NCBI GenBank assembly: GCA_019359235.1
Contig: JAHHHT010000014.1
Location: forward strand, 1 to 64,000
Direction of reading: 5' to 3'
Source of the DNA: Oscillatoria princeps RMCB-10
GTDB lineage: Bacteria; Cyanobacteriota; Cyanobacteriia; Cyanobacteriales; Oscillatoriaceae
DNA: 64,000 bases
Shown: positions 34,556-44,830 of the stretch, in pieces
Layout: each line of letters opens with the position of its first letter
How positions within the stretch are numbered: position 1 is the stretch's first letter
Position numbers and translations under genes: made by a program
The notes under the pieces: generated by a model
Told to the model about the DNA's origin: nothing
Databases searched by the model: none
Seen by the model: only the letters and a program-made list of their open reading frames with translations

Positions 34556-34772
34556 TTAGCGCATATTCTGCTTGCGTTCCGCTTTCGGATCGCGTGTCCC
34601 CGCTGCAGCGAGCTCCGCATCCAATAAGGTCTGACCGGTCGCCGCCAGATAGACATCATCCAAGCTGGGGCGAGACTGGGCAATGCCAAAAGTGGGCTTG
34701 CCCTGCATCCCGCAAAGCGTGCTGAATCGTCAGCAGGGCGTCACTCTGGGGCGTGACGACCAAGTTCAGGGA
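34556..34772 (-). pseudogene. Duplicated 3' fragment of the drrA ATPase gene
   Basis: About 216 bp nearly identical to the last part of the gene at 39589-40608, including its stop codon (TTA at 34556-34558 corresponds to 39589-39591). Differences are a few substitutions (CGCTTTCGG versus CGCCTTGGG) and a small patch GGGCTTGCCCTGCATC versus GGGCAAACCTGCTTC. Homology ends at TTCAGGGA, where 12-bp repeats begin. No start or upstream domain, so not expressed as protein. Confidence 0.93.
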
Positions 34773-34788
34773 ATGCTCCGCCGCAAGG

Positions 34789-34848
34789 TGAGCCGCAAAG
34801 TGAGCCGTTAAATGAGCCGTCAAATGAGCCGTTAAATGAGCCGCTACT
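34789..34848. repeat. 12-bp tandem repeat array, second copy (5 units)
   Basis: Units TGAGCCGCAAAG, TGAGCCGTTAAA, TGAGCCGTCAAA, TGAGCCGTTAAA and TGAGCCGCTAC, then TGAGCC. Same TGAGCCG core as 30963-31068. It abuts the drrA fragment and lies 140 bp before the giant DUF4347 gene. Confidence 0.88.
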
Positions 34849-34987
34849 GAGCCAAATCAACCCAGAAGCTCTGACATAATAGAGACAGGCGGGAAGCAAA
34901 GCTAATTCTTTTACACCTAAATTTCGCTACATTCATCTGGGAGCTTCCCAATCCCATAGAGAAACGCTTTCCTGAGGGTAAACTTAA

Positions 34988-37900
34988 ATGTTGACCGATT
35001 ACTTGGGGTTAAAAGAAAAGACGGCAGACGATAGGAATAGCGGGCGCAGTATCGTCTTTATTGACTCAGCGGTTGAGGATAAGGAAAGTCTGATAGCCGG
35101 TGTGGCTGAGGGCTTTGAAGCGATTGTCCTCGACGCAGCGCAAGATGGTATAGAACAGATCGGTGACGTATTAGCCAGACACGCCTATATTACCGCTGTG
35201 CATATTGTATGCCACGGAAGTCCGGGTTTGTTGCAGCTGGGCACCACCCGACTGACTCCCGACAACCTAGATACTTACGCCCCAGAGTTTGCTGCTTGGA
35301 AAATTGGCAAGTTGGAAACTTGGGATGAAGTTTCTTTCCGGAACTTTTTATTTTCTTCCGATTCTCCTGCTATTTTCCTCTATGGGTGCGAGGTGGCAGC
35401 AGGGGAGATTGGTCAAGCTTTTGTGCGAAAGCTTAGCCGGCTGGCGGGCGTGCCGGTGGCCGCATCTGCCCAGCGCATAGGTAGTGCTGCAAAGGGGGGT
35501 TGCTGGCAACTGGAGTACACCACCGGCAAAATTAAGGCTTCTTTGGCGTTTAAAAAGGAAGTGATAACAGCGTACCAGGGCGTTTTTGCCGGACCGGTCG
35601 TCGAATGGGTGAAGCAGTTTGGGACTGCCGTTAATGACCTTGCTACCGATAGCTCAGGCAATGTCTACACTGCGGAATCGAGAGAAAGCTATTTGGGGGA
35701 CGGCACTGGCTACAGTATTGACACCACACTAGCCAAGTATGACAGCTCCGGGACCGAGCTGTGGGTGAAGAATTGGAGGGCTGAGGGTGATGGCTGGCCC
35801 ATAGACGTTGCCGTGGATGGTGAGGGTAATGTCTGGACTTCGGGGAATGAACTGCTCATCAAGTATGACAGCTCCGGAACCGAGCTGTGGTCGGCTCAGT
35901 TGGAAACTCTGAGTTCCGTAGCTGCCGATGGTGCGGGCAATGTCTACACATTTAGCCTCTCCACTCCTTTCTCCGTGAGCAAATATGACAGTACCGGCAA
36001 CCAAGAGTGGGCCAAGCAGTTGGGGAGTGCCGATTGGTACTGTCAGGACGTAGCCGCCGATAGCGCCGGCAATGTCTACATGACGGGAATTACCTACGGC
36101 AACGCCGTAAATTTGGACCCCTGGGTGATCTGGGTGGCCAAGTATGACAGCTCCGGAACCTTGCATTGGTCGGCTCAGCCTGGACTTTTCGGTTATGAAA
36201 ATTCTTTGGCAGTGACTGTCGATGGTGCGGGTAATGTCTACATTGCCGGAAGCACCAATCGCGATTTTGCTGGCAACAATGCCGGGTCTTATGATGCCTG
36301 GGCGGCCAAGTATGACAGCTCCGGAAACTTGCAGTGGTGCACTCAGTTGGGAACTGCCAGTTATGACACCTGCAACGACGTTGCTGTGGATAGTGCGGGG
36401 AATGTCTACCTGACCATTTTCACTGAGGGCGATTTTGGGGGCAGCAATACCGGGAATCGTGACGCCTGGGTGGCTAAACTCGTTCAGCCCGCAACGCCCA
36501 CTGTTGCCAACAACAGGGTTATGACCCTGGAGCAAGGGGCAACTTCTACTATTACCAGCAACGAGCTGAAGGTCACGGATGCGGGCGGCGATGCGATTAC
36601 CTACACCCTTACCGCACTGCCTGCTAATGGCACCCTGAAGCTGAACAATAAAATCCTCGCTGTCAGCGACACTCTCACACAAGCGGACATCGATGCCGGG
36701 AATCTCAGCTACACTCACTCTGGCAGCCTATTGCCCCCCCACGATCAGTTCAACTTTATTGCCAGCAATGGCAACAGCGACAGCATCACCTCCCTTTTTA
36801 CAATTAAAGTCAATCCGGTTAGCGGTTTACCGACGAACATTATCCTCAGCAGCAGGGGCGTGGTGGAAAACTGCCCCAATGGCACACTTATCGGCAATCT
36901 TACCACTATTGATCCCGATCCTGGCGACACCCACACCTACACCCTGGTCAGTGACGCCGACGGACGCTTCACCCTAGATGGCGACCGGATAGTCGTGGCC
37001 GATGGCAGCCTGCTAGACTCCGAAACCGCCACCAGCCATACTATCCGGGTGCGCAGCACTGATAGTGGCACTCACAGTTTCGAGAAAGACTTCACCATCA
37101 GTGTCTTGCCTGTCAACACCGACCCCGCCGGTTATCTCTCCCCCACAGTTCAGTGGATTAAACAGAAGGAGGGTGCTACTGCCAGTAACGTGGCGGTGGA
37201 TATCGCTGGAAATAGCTACATGTGGGACTCATCCCAGCTGTTCAAGTATGACAGCAACGGCACTTTGCAGCAGTGGGAGAAGAACTTCGGCGGAGGTGGA
37301 GACTACATAAGCGGTGGCAGCCTAGACGATGTTGTTCTCGATAGCGCTGGCAATCTCTACGTTTCGTCACAATCTTATCGGAGGACTTACGACAGTTTTA
37401 TGCTACCTCCAGAACCGGAGTATAGTGTCGCCCTGACTAAGTATGACCCCAGCGGCAAGGAGCTTTGGTCTGCCAGCGAAAAGGGAAAAACGAGCAGCAG
37501 CGTTACCGCCGACAGCGCTGGCAATGTCTACCTCTTAACGACAGATCCGCCTGATTGGTATGAGAATTATCCCATATTCCCTAAACATTTCCATATCTCT
37601 AAATATGATGCCAGCGGCAACCAACTGTCCGTCACGCAGTTCGAGATTCTAGAACTAGAAAATACGGATGTAGGTGACTTAAGAGTGGATAGCGCTGGCA
37701 ATTTTTATGTTAAAACCTTCAACAGGGGCAGTTTGTCCTCTGCATTAGCTAAGTATGACAGTAGCGGAACTGAGCTGTGGGTCAAGGAGTTGGGGAGTGA
37801 TGATCCCTCTCAGAAAATGCATGGCTTTACAGTTGATAGCGCTGGCAACGTGTACGTAAGGAGCTGCGATTTGGATGACTGGCCGGGCGGCAGTCCTGAG

Positions 37901-39454
37901 GGGAATAACGCCTGGGTAGCCAAGTGGGACAGCTCCGGAACCGAGCTGTGGTCGGCTCACTTGGGGGGTATCGGTGAAGACCGCTCCTATGGCCTTGCTG
38001 TGGATAGCGCTGGCAATGTTTACATTTCCGGAGAGACTGAAGGCTCTTTAGCCGGCCAGAATGCAGGGTCTTATGATGCCTGGGTCGCCATGTACAGCAG
38101 TAGCGGCAACCAACTGTGGGCCCAGCAGCTGGGGAGTGCCGGTGATGACGGCTCCTCTTGCGTAGCCGCAGATGGTGCTGGCAATGTCTGGATTGCGGGC
38201 AGCACTTCTGGCGATTTAGGGGGCAGCAATGTTGGGGGTACTGCCTTTTGGGCAGCTAAACTTGGCTTCAACAATCTGCCTGCTATTGACGGCACCCCCA
38301 GCACCGGCGGTGGCGCTGACTCGATGGGTGGCGACACCGGCACCCCCAGCACCGGCGGTGGCGCTGACTCGATGGGTGGCGACACCGGCACCCCCAGCAC
38401 CGGCGGAAGCATCGGCGACGATACGGTAGCCGGCGGCACCCCTACCGGCAGTGCCGGCGATGCCGCAGCCGGCGGCACCGGCACCGGGAGCACTCCAGGC
38501 CCCTCAGCGACGCCCGCCGCCCCCCCCACTGCGGTGGAAAATCCTCTCAATGGCACCCAGAGTGACGACTCAATCACTGGCAGCGATGGCCGCGATACCC
38601 TCGCTGGCAACAAGGGCGACGACAGCCTCAATGGCGGTGAGGGCGCGGACTTGCTCTTCGGAAATCAGGGCGATGACTTGCTCGATGGCGGATTGGGGGC
38701 GGATACCCTCTGCGGGGGAAAGGACAGCGACTCAATCACCGGCGGTGCGGGGGACGACAACCTCTATGGAGACAGCGGCAATGACTTGCTATTCGGCAAT
38801 AGTGACGCTGACAAGCTCGATGGCGGAGGAGGGGATGATACCCTCTGCGGCGGCAAAGACCGCGACACCCTCACCGGCAGCGATGGCAATGATACCCTTG
38901 CCGGCAACAAGGGCGACGATAGCCTTGCCGGTGGAGATGGCAATGACTGGCTGTGCGGCAATCAGGGGGCTGACACCCTTGATGGGGGTTCCGGCAATGA
39001 CACCCTGTTTGCCGGCAAAGACAGTGACAGCCTCACCGGCGGCGATGGCGATGACTTACTCTGCGGCGATCTCGGCAGCGACACCCTCACCGGTGGCACC
39101 GGCAGCGACCGCTTTTCCAGCAGCACGGGTGTTCCCTTCACCGCAGCTGCAGGCGTCGATACCATCACTGATTTCCTTGCCGGCACTGACAAAATTCTCC
39201 TGTCTCTGACAGTGTTCGCCAGCATCACCAGTGTGGCGGGAACTGGTTTTAGCTCACCTGGGGAGTTTGCCACTGTCGGGAGTGACGGTGACGCTGCTGC
39301 TAGCAGTGCGCTTATTGTCTACAACTCGGTGAGTGGCAATTTGCTCTACAACCAGAATGGCAGCGCTGAAGGCTTTGGGGAGGGCGGTCAATTTGCGGCC
39401 CTTTCTGGCAATCCAGCCCTCGCCGCCACCGACTTCCTCATTCAAGTTTGGTAA
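34988..39454 (+). CDS. Giant DUF4347 / beta-propeller / cadherin-like / RTX surface protein
   Basis: 1488 residues. Order: DUF4347 (about 20-200; [24 protein letters not shown]); SBBP-type beta-propeller repeats (about 205-500) with DSxGNVY and [10 protein letters not shown]; two cadherin-like domains (about 505-715: [28 protein letters not shown]); a second propeller block (about 720-1105); a low-complexity linker with two [16 protein letters not shown] copies; RTX calcium-binding nonapeptides GGxGxDxLxG (about 1185-1370); and a C-terminal domain of the type I secretion kind ([13 protein letters not shown]). No Sec signal, as expected for type I secretion. Likely a secreted, calcium-dependent surface or adhesion protein. 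No transporter genes are nearby. Confidence 0.88.
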   Translation: MLTDYLGLKEKTADDRNSGRSIVFIDSAVEDKESLIAGVAEGFEAIVLDAAQDGIEQIGDVLARHAYITAVHIVCHGSPGLLQLGTTRLTPDNLDTYAPEFAAWKIGKLETWDEVSFRNFLFSSDSPAIFLYGCEVAAGEIGQAFVRKLSRLAGVPVAASAQRIGSAAKGGCWQLEYTTGKIKASLAFKKEVITAYQGVFAGPVVEWVKQFGTAVNDLATDSSGNVYTAESRESYLGDGTGYSIDTTLAKYDSSGTELWVKNWRAEGDGWPIDVAVDGEGNVWTSGNELLIKYDSSGTELWSAQLETLSSVAADGAGNVYTFSLSTPFSVSKYDSTGNQEWAKQLGSADWYCQDVAADSAGNVYMTGITYGNAVNLDPWVIWVAKYDSSGTLHWSAQPGLFGYENSLAVTVDGAGNVYIAGSTNRDFAGNNAGSYDAWAAKYDSSGNLQWCTQLGTASYDTCNDVAVDSAGNVYLTIFTEGDFGGSNTGNRDAWVAKLVQPATPTVANNRVMTLEQGATSTITSNELKVTDAGGDAITYTLTALPANGTLKLNNKILAVSDTLTQADIDAGNLSYTHSGSLLPPHDQFNFIASNGNSDSITSLFTIKVNPVSGLPTNIILSSRGVVENCPNGTLIGNLTTIDPDPGDTHTYTLVSDADGRFTLDGDRIVVADGSLLDSETATSHTIRVRSTDSGTHSFEKDFTISVLPVNTDPAGYLSPTVQWIKQKEGATASNVAVDIAGNSYMWDSSQLFKYDSNGTLQQWEKNFGGGGDYISGGSLDDVVLDSAGNLYVSSQSYRRTYDSFMLPPEPEYSVALTKYDPSGKELWSASEKGKTSSSVTADSAGNVYLLTTDPPDWYENYPIFPKHFHISKYDASGNQLSVTQFEILELENTDVGDLRVDSAGNFYVKTFNRGSLSSALAKYDSSGTELWVKELGSDDPSQKMHGFTVDSAGNVYVRSCDLDDWPGGSPEGNNAWVAKWDSSGTELWSAHLGGIGEDRSYGLAVDSAGNVYISGETEGSLAGQNAGSYDAWVAMYSSSGNQLWAQQLGSAGDDGSSCVAADGAGNVWIAGSTSGDLGGSNVGGTAFWAAKLGFNNLPAIDGTPSTGGGADSMGGDTGTPSTGGGADSMGGDTGTPSTGGSIGDDTVAGGTPTGSAGDAAAGGTGTGSTPGPSATPAAPPTAVENPLNGTQSDDSITGSDGRDTLAGNKGDDSLNGGEGADLLFGNQGDDLLDGGLGADTLCGGKDSDSITGGAGDDNLYGDSGNDLLFGNSDADKLDGGGGDDTLCGGKDRDTLTGSDGNDTLAGNKGDDSLAGGDGNDWLCGNQGADTLDGGSGNDTLFAGKDSDSLTGGDGDDLLCGDLGSDTLTGGTGSDRFSSSTGVPFTAAAGVDTITDFLAGTDKILLSLTVFASITSVAGTGFSSPGEFATVGSDGDAAASSALIVYNSVSGNLLYNQNGSAEGFGEGGQFAALSGNPALAATDFLIQVW

Positions 39455-39456
39455 AA

Positions 39457-39582
39457 AACCCGGTTTCTGGGTTTGGGGGCTAAGAAACCGGGTTTCTGAA
39501 TAAATCTCTCGGATAAGCGCCAAAATTCCTCGCAGAAACCCGGTTTCTGGGGGGCTGAGAAACCTAAGAAACCGGGTTTCTG
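39457..39582. repeat. GAAACCCGGTTTC palindrome cluster
   Basis: Four GAAACC/GGTTTC half-palindrome pairs with GGGGGCTAAGAAACCGGG and AATAAATCTCTCGGATAAG spacers, the same unit as the larger array at 53811-54172. It lies between convergent genes (DUF4347 and drrA) and may serve as a bidirectional terminator. Confidence 0.8.
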
Positions 39583-39588
39583 ATGTCC

Positions 39589-40608
39589 TTAGCGCATATT
39601 CTGCTTGCGTTCCGCCTTGGGATCGCGTGTCCCCGCTGCAGCGAGCTCCGCATCCAATAAGGTCTGACCGGTCGCCGCCAGATAGACATCATCCAAGCTG
39701 GGGCGAGACTGGGCAATGCCAAAAGTGGGCAAACCTGCTTCCCGCAAAGCGTGCTGAATCGTCAGCAGGGCGTCACTCTGGGGCGTGACGACCAAGTTCA
39801 GGGAGTTGCCTTGGGCGCTGTTAATAATCGCTTCCCGCACAAAGGGCAGAGATCGCAGCATGTCTCTGGTTTTTTCCGCTTCTTCCAGGGGGGAAAACTC
39901 CCGGATGCGCAGGGTGATGCGATCGCCTCCCACCCGGTCTTTCAACTCGGAGGGGGTGCCGGTGGCAATCACCACCCCCCGGTCAATAATCGCCACCCGA
40001 TCGGCTAGGGCGTCGATTTCTTCGAGATAGTGGCTGGTGATCAGCACCGTGGTGCCATTATCCCGCAGCCGGCGCAGGAAATCCCACACCGCTATGCGGC
40101 TTTCGATATCCAGCCCGACTGTAGGCTCATCCAATACCAAAACCGCCGGCTGGTGCAGCAACCCCGCCGCTAAGTCGAGACGCCGGCGCAATCCGCCAGA
40201 ATACTTGCCGGTTTGCTTGTCCGCCCACTCGTCCAAACCCAGCAAGGAAATTGCCCTGTCAATCCGCTCTTTTGCCAATTTGTTTGGAATGTGGTATAAT
40301 GCCGCCTGCAGTTGCAGCAGTTCCCGACCGGTGAGCACCTTATCTATGGCGACTTCTTGCGCGACGTAGCCGAGGCGCTGTCTGGCGAGCTTCGGGTTTT
40401 CGACAGCGGAGATGCCGCACACTTCCAGGCGACCGGCGTCTGGCGTCGCCAAAGTGCACAGACAGCGGATGGTTGTGGTTTTACCGGCACCGTTGGGCCC
40501 TAGCAGGCCAAAAATTTCCCCCGCTTCGATTTGAAAGGATACGTCTTTCACGGCTTCCACCGAGCCGTAGCGTTTCTGGAGTTTCTCGATTAAAACGGCT
40601 GGAGCCAT
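39589..40608 (-). CDS. DrrA-family ABC transporter ATP-binding protein
   Basis: 339 residues. Walker A GPNGAGKTT (near residue 38), Q-loop YVAQEVAID, signature YSGGLRRRLDLA, Walker B VLVLDEPTVGLD, and H-loop ITSHYLEEID. The C-terminal extension (LKDRVGGDRITLRI ... GIAQSRPSLDDVYL) is typical of DrrA/NodI ATPases. Its expected permease partner is the ABC-2 gene at 25774-26664, now about 13 kb downstream on the same strand. The last 216 bp are duplicated at 34556-34772. Exported substrate unknown. Confidence 0.92.
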   Translation of the reverse strand: MAPAVLIEKLQKRYGSVEAVKDVSFQIEAGEIFGLLGPNGAGKTTTIRCLCTLATPDAGRLEVCGISAVENPKLARQRLGYVAQEVAIDKVLTGRELLQLQAALYHIPNKLAKERIDRAISLLGLDEWADKQTGKYSGGLRRRLDLAAGLLHQPAVLVLDEPTVGLDIESRIAVWDFLRRLRDNGTTVLITSHYLEEIDALADRVAIIDRGVVIATGTPSELKDRVGGDRITLRIREFSPLEEAEKTRDMLRSLPFVREAIINSAQGNSLNLVVTPQSDALLTIQHALREAGLPTFGIAQSRPSLDDVYLAATGQTLLDAELAAAGTRDPKAERKQNMR

Positions 40609-40806
40609 GATTTTCTCTATGTTTGAGGGGTTGATACAAATCCTTACACTCTTTTATTCTATTTTATGATATTGCCGGTGGGGGCTTTCAGCCGGGCGGG
40701 CCGGTTGGCCGCAGTGCGGGCCCTCATCTGCGGGGTGTGGGGGCTGATACCAATTTTGGATGCAAGGATTTTAGATTTTGGATTGAAAAGGGCGGCAGTC
40801 AAGCGC

Positions 40807-41380
40807 TCAAGGCAGTTGTGCGTTAATCGTGCCAGAATCGTCGTAGACTCGCAAGAAGCTGTTAGCAGAAAGCCGGTCTGTAAAGACAACCAAATTGTAA
40901 GAATTGGGGTCACGCGCTGAAGGCACTTTCAACGCTTCAATCGTTTGTAAATTGTAGGCAGCCTCTCCGAGGGTTTGAGTGGGAGCAATCTGACCCAGAG
41001 CATTCATCAACCGCCAATTGCCGGTGAGTTCCTGCAAATTGGTGCTTAAGGTGTTTTGGCTATCAAAAGCCGTGATGTCCAGAACGGCGCTCAACTGATA
41101 TTCGATAGAGTAAAAGCTGTGGTGGTTTGAGAAGAGACTTGAGTTCTGTTCTTGCTTTCAACAGAGCTTCCACCTCTAGCAGGGAGGTCACAGGATGATC
41201 GGCAAGGTACAGCGCCTCAAATGCTGAGGGTGGATTGTACCTGCCGCCGAATCGGAAAGAGCCAATCGAGGACAAGCAGGTATTGAGGTGTCGTATATGG
41301 ACAGCACGAAAACCCAACCCGGGCATGGCTAGGGTTGGCAGTGATGCCAGAGCCGCAATAAGTTGATTGTCAGTTAGCAT
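40807..41380 (-). pseudogene. RES-domain toxin, frameshifted
   Basis: The ATG at 41380 opens MLTDNQLIAALASL; the RES core GFRAVHIRHL, GSFRFGGRYNPP and FEALYLADHPVTSLLEVEAL is intact, but the frame ends at RSGHHGF. The rest of the family (SIEYQLSAVLDITAFDSQNTL ... PSARDPNSYNLVVF) follows in another frame down to 40807. The shift lies near 41104-41116 (GATAGAGTAAAAG on the plus strand) and amounts to one extra base. RES toxins degrade NAD+ and are neutralised by an Xre/MbcA-type antitoxin, which is the adjacent gene. Sequencing error is possible. Confidence 0.85.
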
Positions 41381-41393
41381 TTAGAAACGCTCC

Positions 41394-41630
41394 TTATCCG
41401 GGTTGGCCAACTTCCATCGCCCAAGCGAGGGATTCGACAACCTCAATCTTACCGGCATCGATGAAGAATTGAGGCGTCAAACCTCCTAAGTCAGGATGGG
41501 GTGAGTTGAGCCAGATTTCAACGTAGCGCATCTGTCCGCCCATAAACCGGCGCAACTGCTCGATGAGTTGCTCGTGTCTGGCTTGATAGTCCTGGACTTC
41601 CGCTGATTCGGGATTCGTTGTGGGATTCAT
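41394..41630 (-). CDS. Xre/MbcA/ParS-type antitoxin
   Basis: 78 residues from ATG 41630 (MNPTTNPESAEV). The C-terminal part WLNSPHPDLGGLTPQFFID plus KIEVVESLAWAMEVG matches the MbcA/ParS/Xre C-terminal toxin-binding domain (DUF2384). It lacks the N-terminal DNA-binding HTH present in full Xre antitoxins. The toxin gene follows after 13 bp, the standard antitoxin-first order. Confidence 0.8.
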   Translation of the reverse strand: MNPTTNPESAEVQDYQARHEQLIEQLRRFMGGQMRYVEIWLNSPHPDLGGLTPQFFIDAGKIEVVESLAWAMEVGQPG

Positions 41631-41809
41631 AGGGATTGCCTGCTGACTGTCTTCAGTATAGCACCGGCACATCCGCTCTCTAGCCGGCACACCCTCCCAA
41701 GACCGCCCCTTCAGTGTGGCGGCTCACCGGCGAGTGCCGGTGACTCAGGTCTTGTGAAAACCCAGAAAAAGATTTATGATAGAATAAATACGGTGCTTTC
41801 TTCGCAGAT

Positions 41810-43351
41810 ATGCTTTACTGTTCCAATCCCATCTGCTCGAATCCCTTCAATCCCGACAGCCATAAGTTTTGCCACAGTTGCGGCTCGCCAACCCTCACCC
41901 CCCTGTTCCGCAACCGCTACCGCGTGATTAGACAGTTGGGCGAGGGAGGATTTGGCAGAACTTATGAAGCCACAGATGCAGATAGGATGGACGCCCCGTG
42001 TGTGATTAAGCAATTTTTCCCGCAAGTTCAGGGAACGTTCGCACTCGAAAAAGCGACGGAACTGTTTAAGCAAGAAGCGAAGCAACTTTACGAGCTGGGA
42101 GAGCACCCCCAAATTCCCAGGCTGATTGCTTATTTTGAGCAAGACAAGCGCCTGTATCTGGTGCAGGAGTTGATAGAAGGGCAGACTTTACTGGAAGAAT
42201 TGCAGGATCGGGGAACGTTTAGCGAGGAAAAAATTCGGCAGCTGCTGGCGGATTTGCTGCCGGTTCTCAAGTTTGTTCACGATCGGGGGGTGATTCACCG
42301 CGATATTAAGCCTGAGAATATTATGCGCCGCGCAGGGCAGCCACGGGGGGCTGCCCCCACCCCCTCACTCCCCTCAAACAGGCAAGTTACTCAATCCCCC
42401 CCTTTTCAAGGGGGGGTTGGGGGGGATCTGGTGCTGATTGATTTTGGCGTCTCCAAACAGGCTACGGCAACTCTTGTCGGTCAACTGGGGACGACAGTTG
42501 GCACGCCTGGATATGCGCCGGTGGAACAGCTGCGCGGTCTGGTTTACCCGGCTAGCGATTTATACAGTTTGGGCGTAACTTGCATGAGGTTGCTGACTGG
42601 GTGTTTGCCACAGAAAGACGGTTCCGACCGGCTGTATGATGGGGTGAACGCTTGCTGGATCTGGCGCGAGCGTTTGCCAACCGGCACAGCAGTTAGCCCC
42701 CAGTTGGGCGAAGTTTTGGACAAGCTCATACAGGAGCGCGTCAGGGATCGCTATCAAGATGCCGGTCAGGTGCTGGAAGCTCTCAGTGCGCCAACTCCCA
42801 GCCTATCTCAGGCAAGCGCCACAGCATCAGAGCCGGTTAACGCTCCTCCCCCTGACAGTCTGAGTTCAGCAGTCAGGGTAGATTACACCAGACTGCGGGA
42901 TTTGCTCGCCGCTGCAAGCTGGGAAGAGGCGGATCTGGAAACAAAGACGGTCATGCTTCAGGTTGCCGGTCGGACAAGCCAAGGCTGGATCAGAAAAGAA
43001 GACCTGGAAAAATTTCCTTGTACAGACCTCCGCACTATCAACGATCTCTGGGTAAAATACAGCATGGGGCGCTTTGGGTTTAGTGTCCAGAAGCGGATTT
43101 GGGAGGAAATTGTCAAGATGAACCCCTACGCTACTTTTGACGATTTTTGCGACCGCATTGGCTGGCGCGTGAGTGATTCGATTAAATATGAAAACATCAC
43201 TTTTACATTAAACGCTCCGGAGGGACACCTGCCGGCGTGTGTTTTGGCTCGCCAGGGGTTCGGCAAGTTTGTCTTTTCGGTGGCGATATTTTTTAATGTG
43301 GGGATAAACCACATTCTCGTTTCCCGGCTTGAAGAATGTGATATCCATTAA
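41810..43351 (+). CDS. Ser/Thr protein kinase with GUN4 domain, repeat inserted in kinase domain
   Basis: 513 residues. N-terminal zinc-ribbon cysteines (YCSNPICSN, CHSCGS), then a Hanks-type kinase: glycine loop GEGGFGRTYE, catalytic HRDIKPEN and DFG (LIDFGVSKQ). Between the last two an extra 30 or so residues (RAGQPRGAAPTPS...) are encoded by a C/G-rich intergenic palindrome (about 42331-42430) inserted in frame. The C-terminal GUN4 domain (about 345-480) has DYTRLRDLLAAASWEEAD, LRTINDLWVKYS and GRFGFSVQKRIWEE. GUN4 binds porphyrins such as Mg-protoporphyrin. Kinase-GUN4 fusions are common in cyanobacteria and probably transmit a tetrapyrrole-related signal. Confidence 0.9.
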   Translation: MLYCSNPICSNPFNPDSHKFCHSCGSPTLTPLFRNRYRVIRQLGEGGFGRTYEATDADRMDAPCVIKQFFPQVQGTFALEKATELFKQEAKQLYELGEHPQIPRLIAYFEQDKRLYLVQELIEGQTLLEELQDRGTFSEEKIRQLLADLLPVLKFVHDRGVIHRDIKPENIMRRAGQPRGAAPTPSLPSNRQVTQSPPFQGGVGGDLVLIDFGVSKQATATLVGQLGTTVGTPGYAPVEQLRGLVYPASDLYSLGVTCMRLLTGCLPQKDGSDRLYDGVNACWIWRERLPTGTAVSPQLGEVLDKLIQERVRDRYQDAGQVLEALSAPTPSLSQASATASEPVNAPPPDSLSSAVRVDYTRLRDLLAAASWEEADLETKTVMLQVAGRTSQGWIRKEDLEKFPCTDLRTINDLWVKYSMGRFGFSVQKRIWEEIVKMNPYATFDDFCDRIGWRVSDSIKYENITFTLNAPEGHLPACVLARQGFGKFVFSVAIFFNVGINHILVSRLEECDIH

Positions 43352-43466
43352 GCTGTTAAGCTAATAATGCTGCATGTGGTCGAAAGGAGGCAGAGCCTAA
43401 GCGAGCAGCGTTCCCAGGCAGAGCCTGGGAACGAGGGGAAAGAGGAAAAATTCAGAGAGATGAGCT

Positions 43467-43676
43467 ATGACTGAAATTGTATTTCTAGTTGAAGACGATC
43501 CGGACGGCGGCTATACTGCTAGGGCGTTAGGCGAGTCGATTTTCACTCAGGCTGACGATCTAGAAAGCCTGCGGGAAATTGTTCGCGATGCGGTTCGCTG
43601 CCATTTCCCTGACGAACAAATGCGTCCCAAAGCAGCTATTTCCATAATTGCTGAAATCTGCGCGTCTGGGCGATAG
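43467..43676 (+). CDS. HicB-like antitoxin-type protein
   Basis: 69 residues, MTEIVFLVEDDPDGGYTARA, with the HicB beta-sheet pattern (VEDDPDGGYTARALGESI, then DDLESLREIVRDAVRCHF) and no HTH. No HicA partner is visible on either side, so it is an orphan or acts otherwise. GAGAGATGAGCT precedes the ATG. Confidence 0.75.
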   Translation: MTEIVFLVEDDPDGGYTARALGESIFTQADDLESLREIVRDAVRCHFPDEQMRPKAAISIIAEICASGR

Positions 43677-43739
43677 CGCAAAAAAGGGCGGGCAATCTGT
43701 CGCCCGCCCCACAGGAGAATCTGCAACTGTCATTAAGCA

Positions 43740-44720
43740 TTACATGATGGCAATCGCGGCACTCAACGCCCGCACGTTTTCCATCACAGCCGCCGTCAGC
43801 TGGTGGCTGACCGGCAAGCTGTCAACCACCATGCCGGCGCACAGCAGCATCAGGTACAGAATCGAGTATTTGAACAGCGAACGCGCCACATCCCGCTCGC
43901 TAGGAGCCTGCAACAGCTGCCAAGCTTTCTGAGCCAAAATTCCCCCCAGCAAGACAGCAACACCGGCATAAACCGCCCCCGTCGCGTGCAAAGGATAAAC
44001 CAGCAGCAGTGTCACCGGCAGCAAAATTAAAGTGTACGCCCAAATTTGCCGCGCCGTCGATTCATCCCCCTCAATCACCGGCAGCATCGGAACGTTTACC
44101 GCCGCGTAGTCATCCCGAATCATCATCGCCAGCGCCCAGAAATGGGGCGGCGTCCACAAGAAGATGATGGCAAACATCACCCAAGGTGCCCAGCTGAGAT
44201 CGCCGGTGACAGCCGCCCACCCCACCAAGGGCGGAATCGCACCGGCAGCCCCGCCAATTACGATATTCTGGGTGCTGTGGCGCTTCAGCCAGTGGGTGTA
44301 AATCAGTACATAAAAAACAATGCCAGACATCGCCAGCAACGCCGCCAGCAGGTTGGCGAAAACTGTCAGCAAGGTGAAGGAAAGGGAAGCGAGAGCGATG
44401 GCAAATATCAGGGCGTCGCGAGGCTTGATCCGACCGGAAGGAATGGGGCGGTGCCGGGTGCGCTCCATGATATAATCAATGTCTCGGTCGTAGAGGCAGT
44501 TGATGGTATTGGCAGCACCGGCAGCTAGCGCTCCGCCGGCTTGGGTCACCAGTAACAGCAGCGGATCGACCTGTCCTTCGGCTGCTACCCACATGCCGGC
44601 GGCTGTGGTGATTAGCAGCAGCAGGATAATGCGGGGTTTGGTTAGCTGGTAGTAGCTTTGCATCACCTGCAACAGGTTTTCATGGTGTCTGCTGGCACTG
44701 GTGCTGATGATTTCTTGCAT
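43740..44720 (-). CDS. ctaB: Protohaem IX farnesyltransferase (haem O synthase)
   Basis: 326 residues from ATG 44720; longer in-frame starts up to 45170 run through the ctaA gene and are rejected. UbiA-type integral membrane prenyltransferase with the aspartate-rich motif [23 protein letters not shown] and the second motif region [18 protein letters not shown]. About nine hydrophobic segments. Attaches farnesyl to haem B, giving haem O for the oxidase encoded divergently. Follows ctaA on the same strand after 110 bp. Confidence 0.94.
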   Translation of the reverse strand: MQEIISTSASRHHENLLQVMQSYYQLTKPRIILLLLITTAAGMWVAAEGQVDPLLLLVTQAGGALAAGAANTINCLYDRDIDYIMERTRHRPIPSGRIKPRDALIFAIALASLSFTLLTVFANLLAALLAMSGIVFYVLIYTHWLKRHSTQNIVIGGAAGAIPPLVGWAAVTGDLSWAPWVMFAIIFLWTPPHFWALAMMIRDDYAAVNVPMLPVIEGDESTARQIWAYTLILLPVTLLLVYPLHATGAVYAGVAVLLGGILAQKAWQLLQAPSERDVARSLFKYSILYLMLLCAGMVVDSLPVSHQLTAAVMENVRALSAAIAIM

Positions 44721-44830
44721 GGATTTTTGTTTTATTTTTTTTGGAACCGCCAAGACGCCAAGAACGCCAAGGAAGAAGAGAGGGAGGTGAGAGGGGAAGT
44801 TAATTAGGAGTAAGTAAGAGGGGGTGAGGG

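Larger units (their letters stand above)
34352..34987. other. Rearrangement region between DUF4347 copies
   Basis: Holds the end of a GTAGGGGCGGG repeat (to about 34405), the drrA 3' fragment (34556-34772), the 12-bp array (34789-34848) and about 130 bp in front of the giant DUF4347 gene. No gene is seen. Confidence 0.75.

Noticed and set aside
34556-34772. Independent small gene
   Set aside because: It is nearly identical to the drrA 3' end including the stop codon, with no start; a duplicated fragment.
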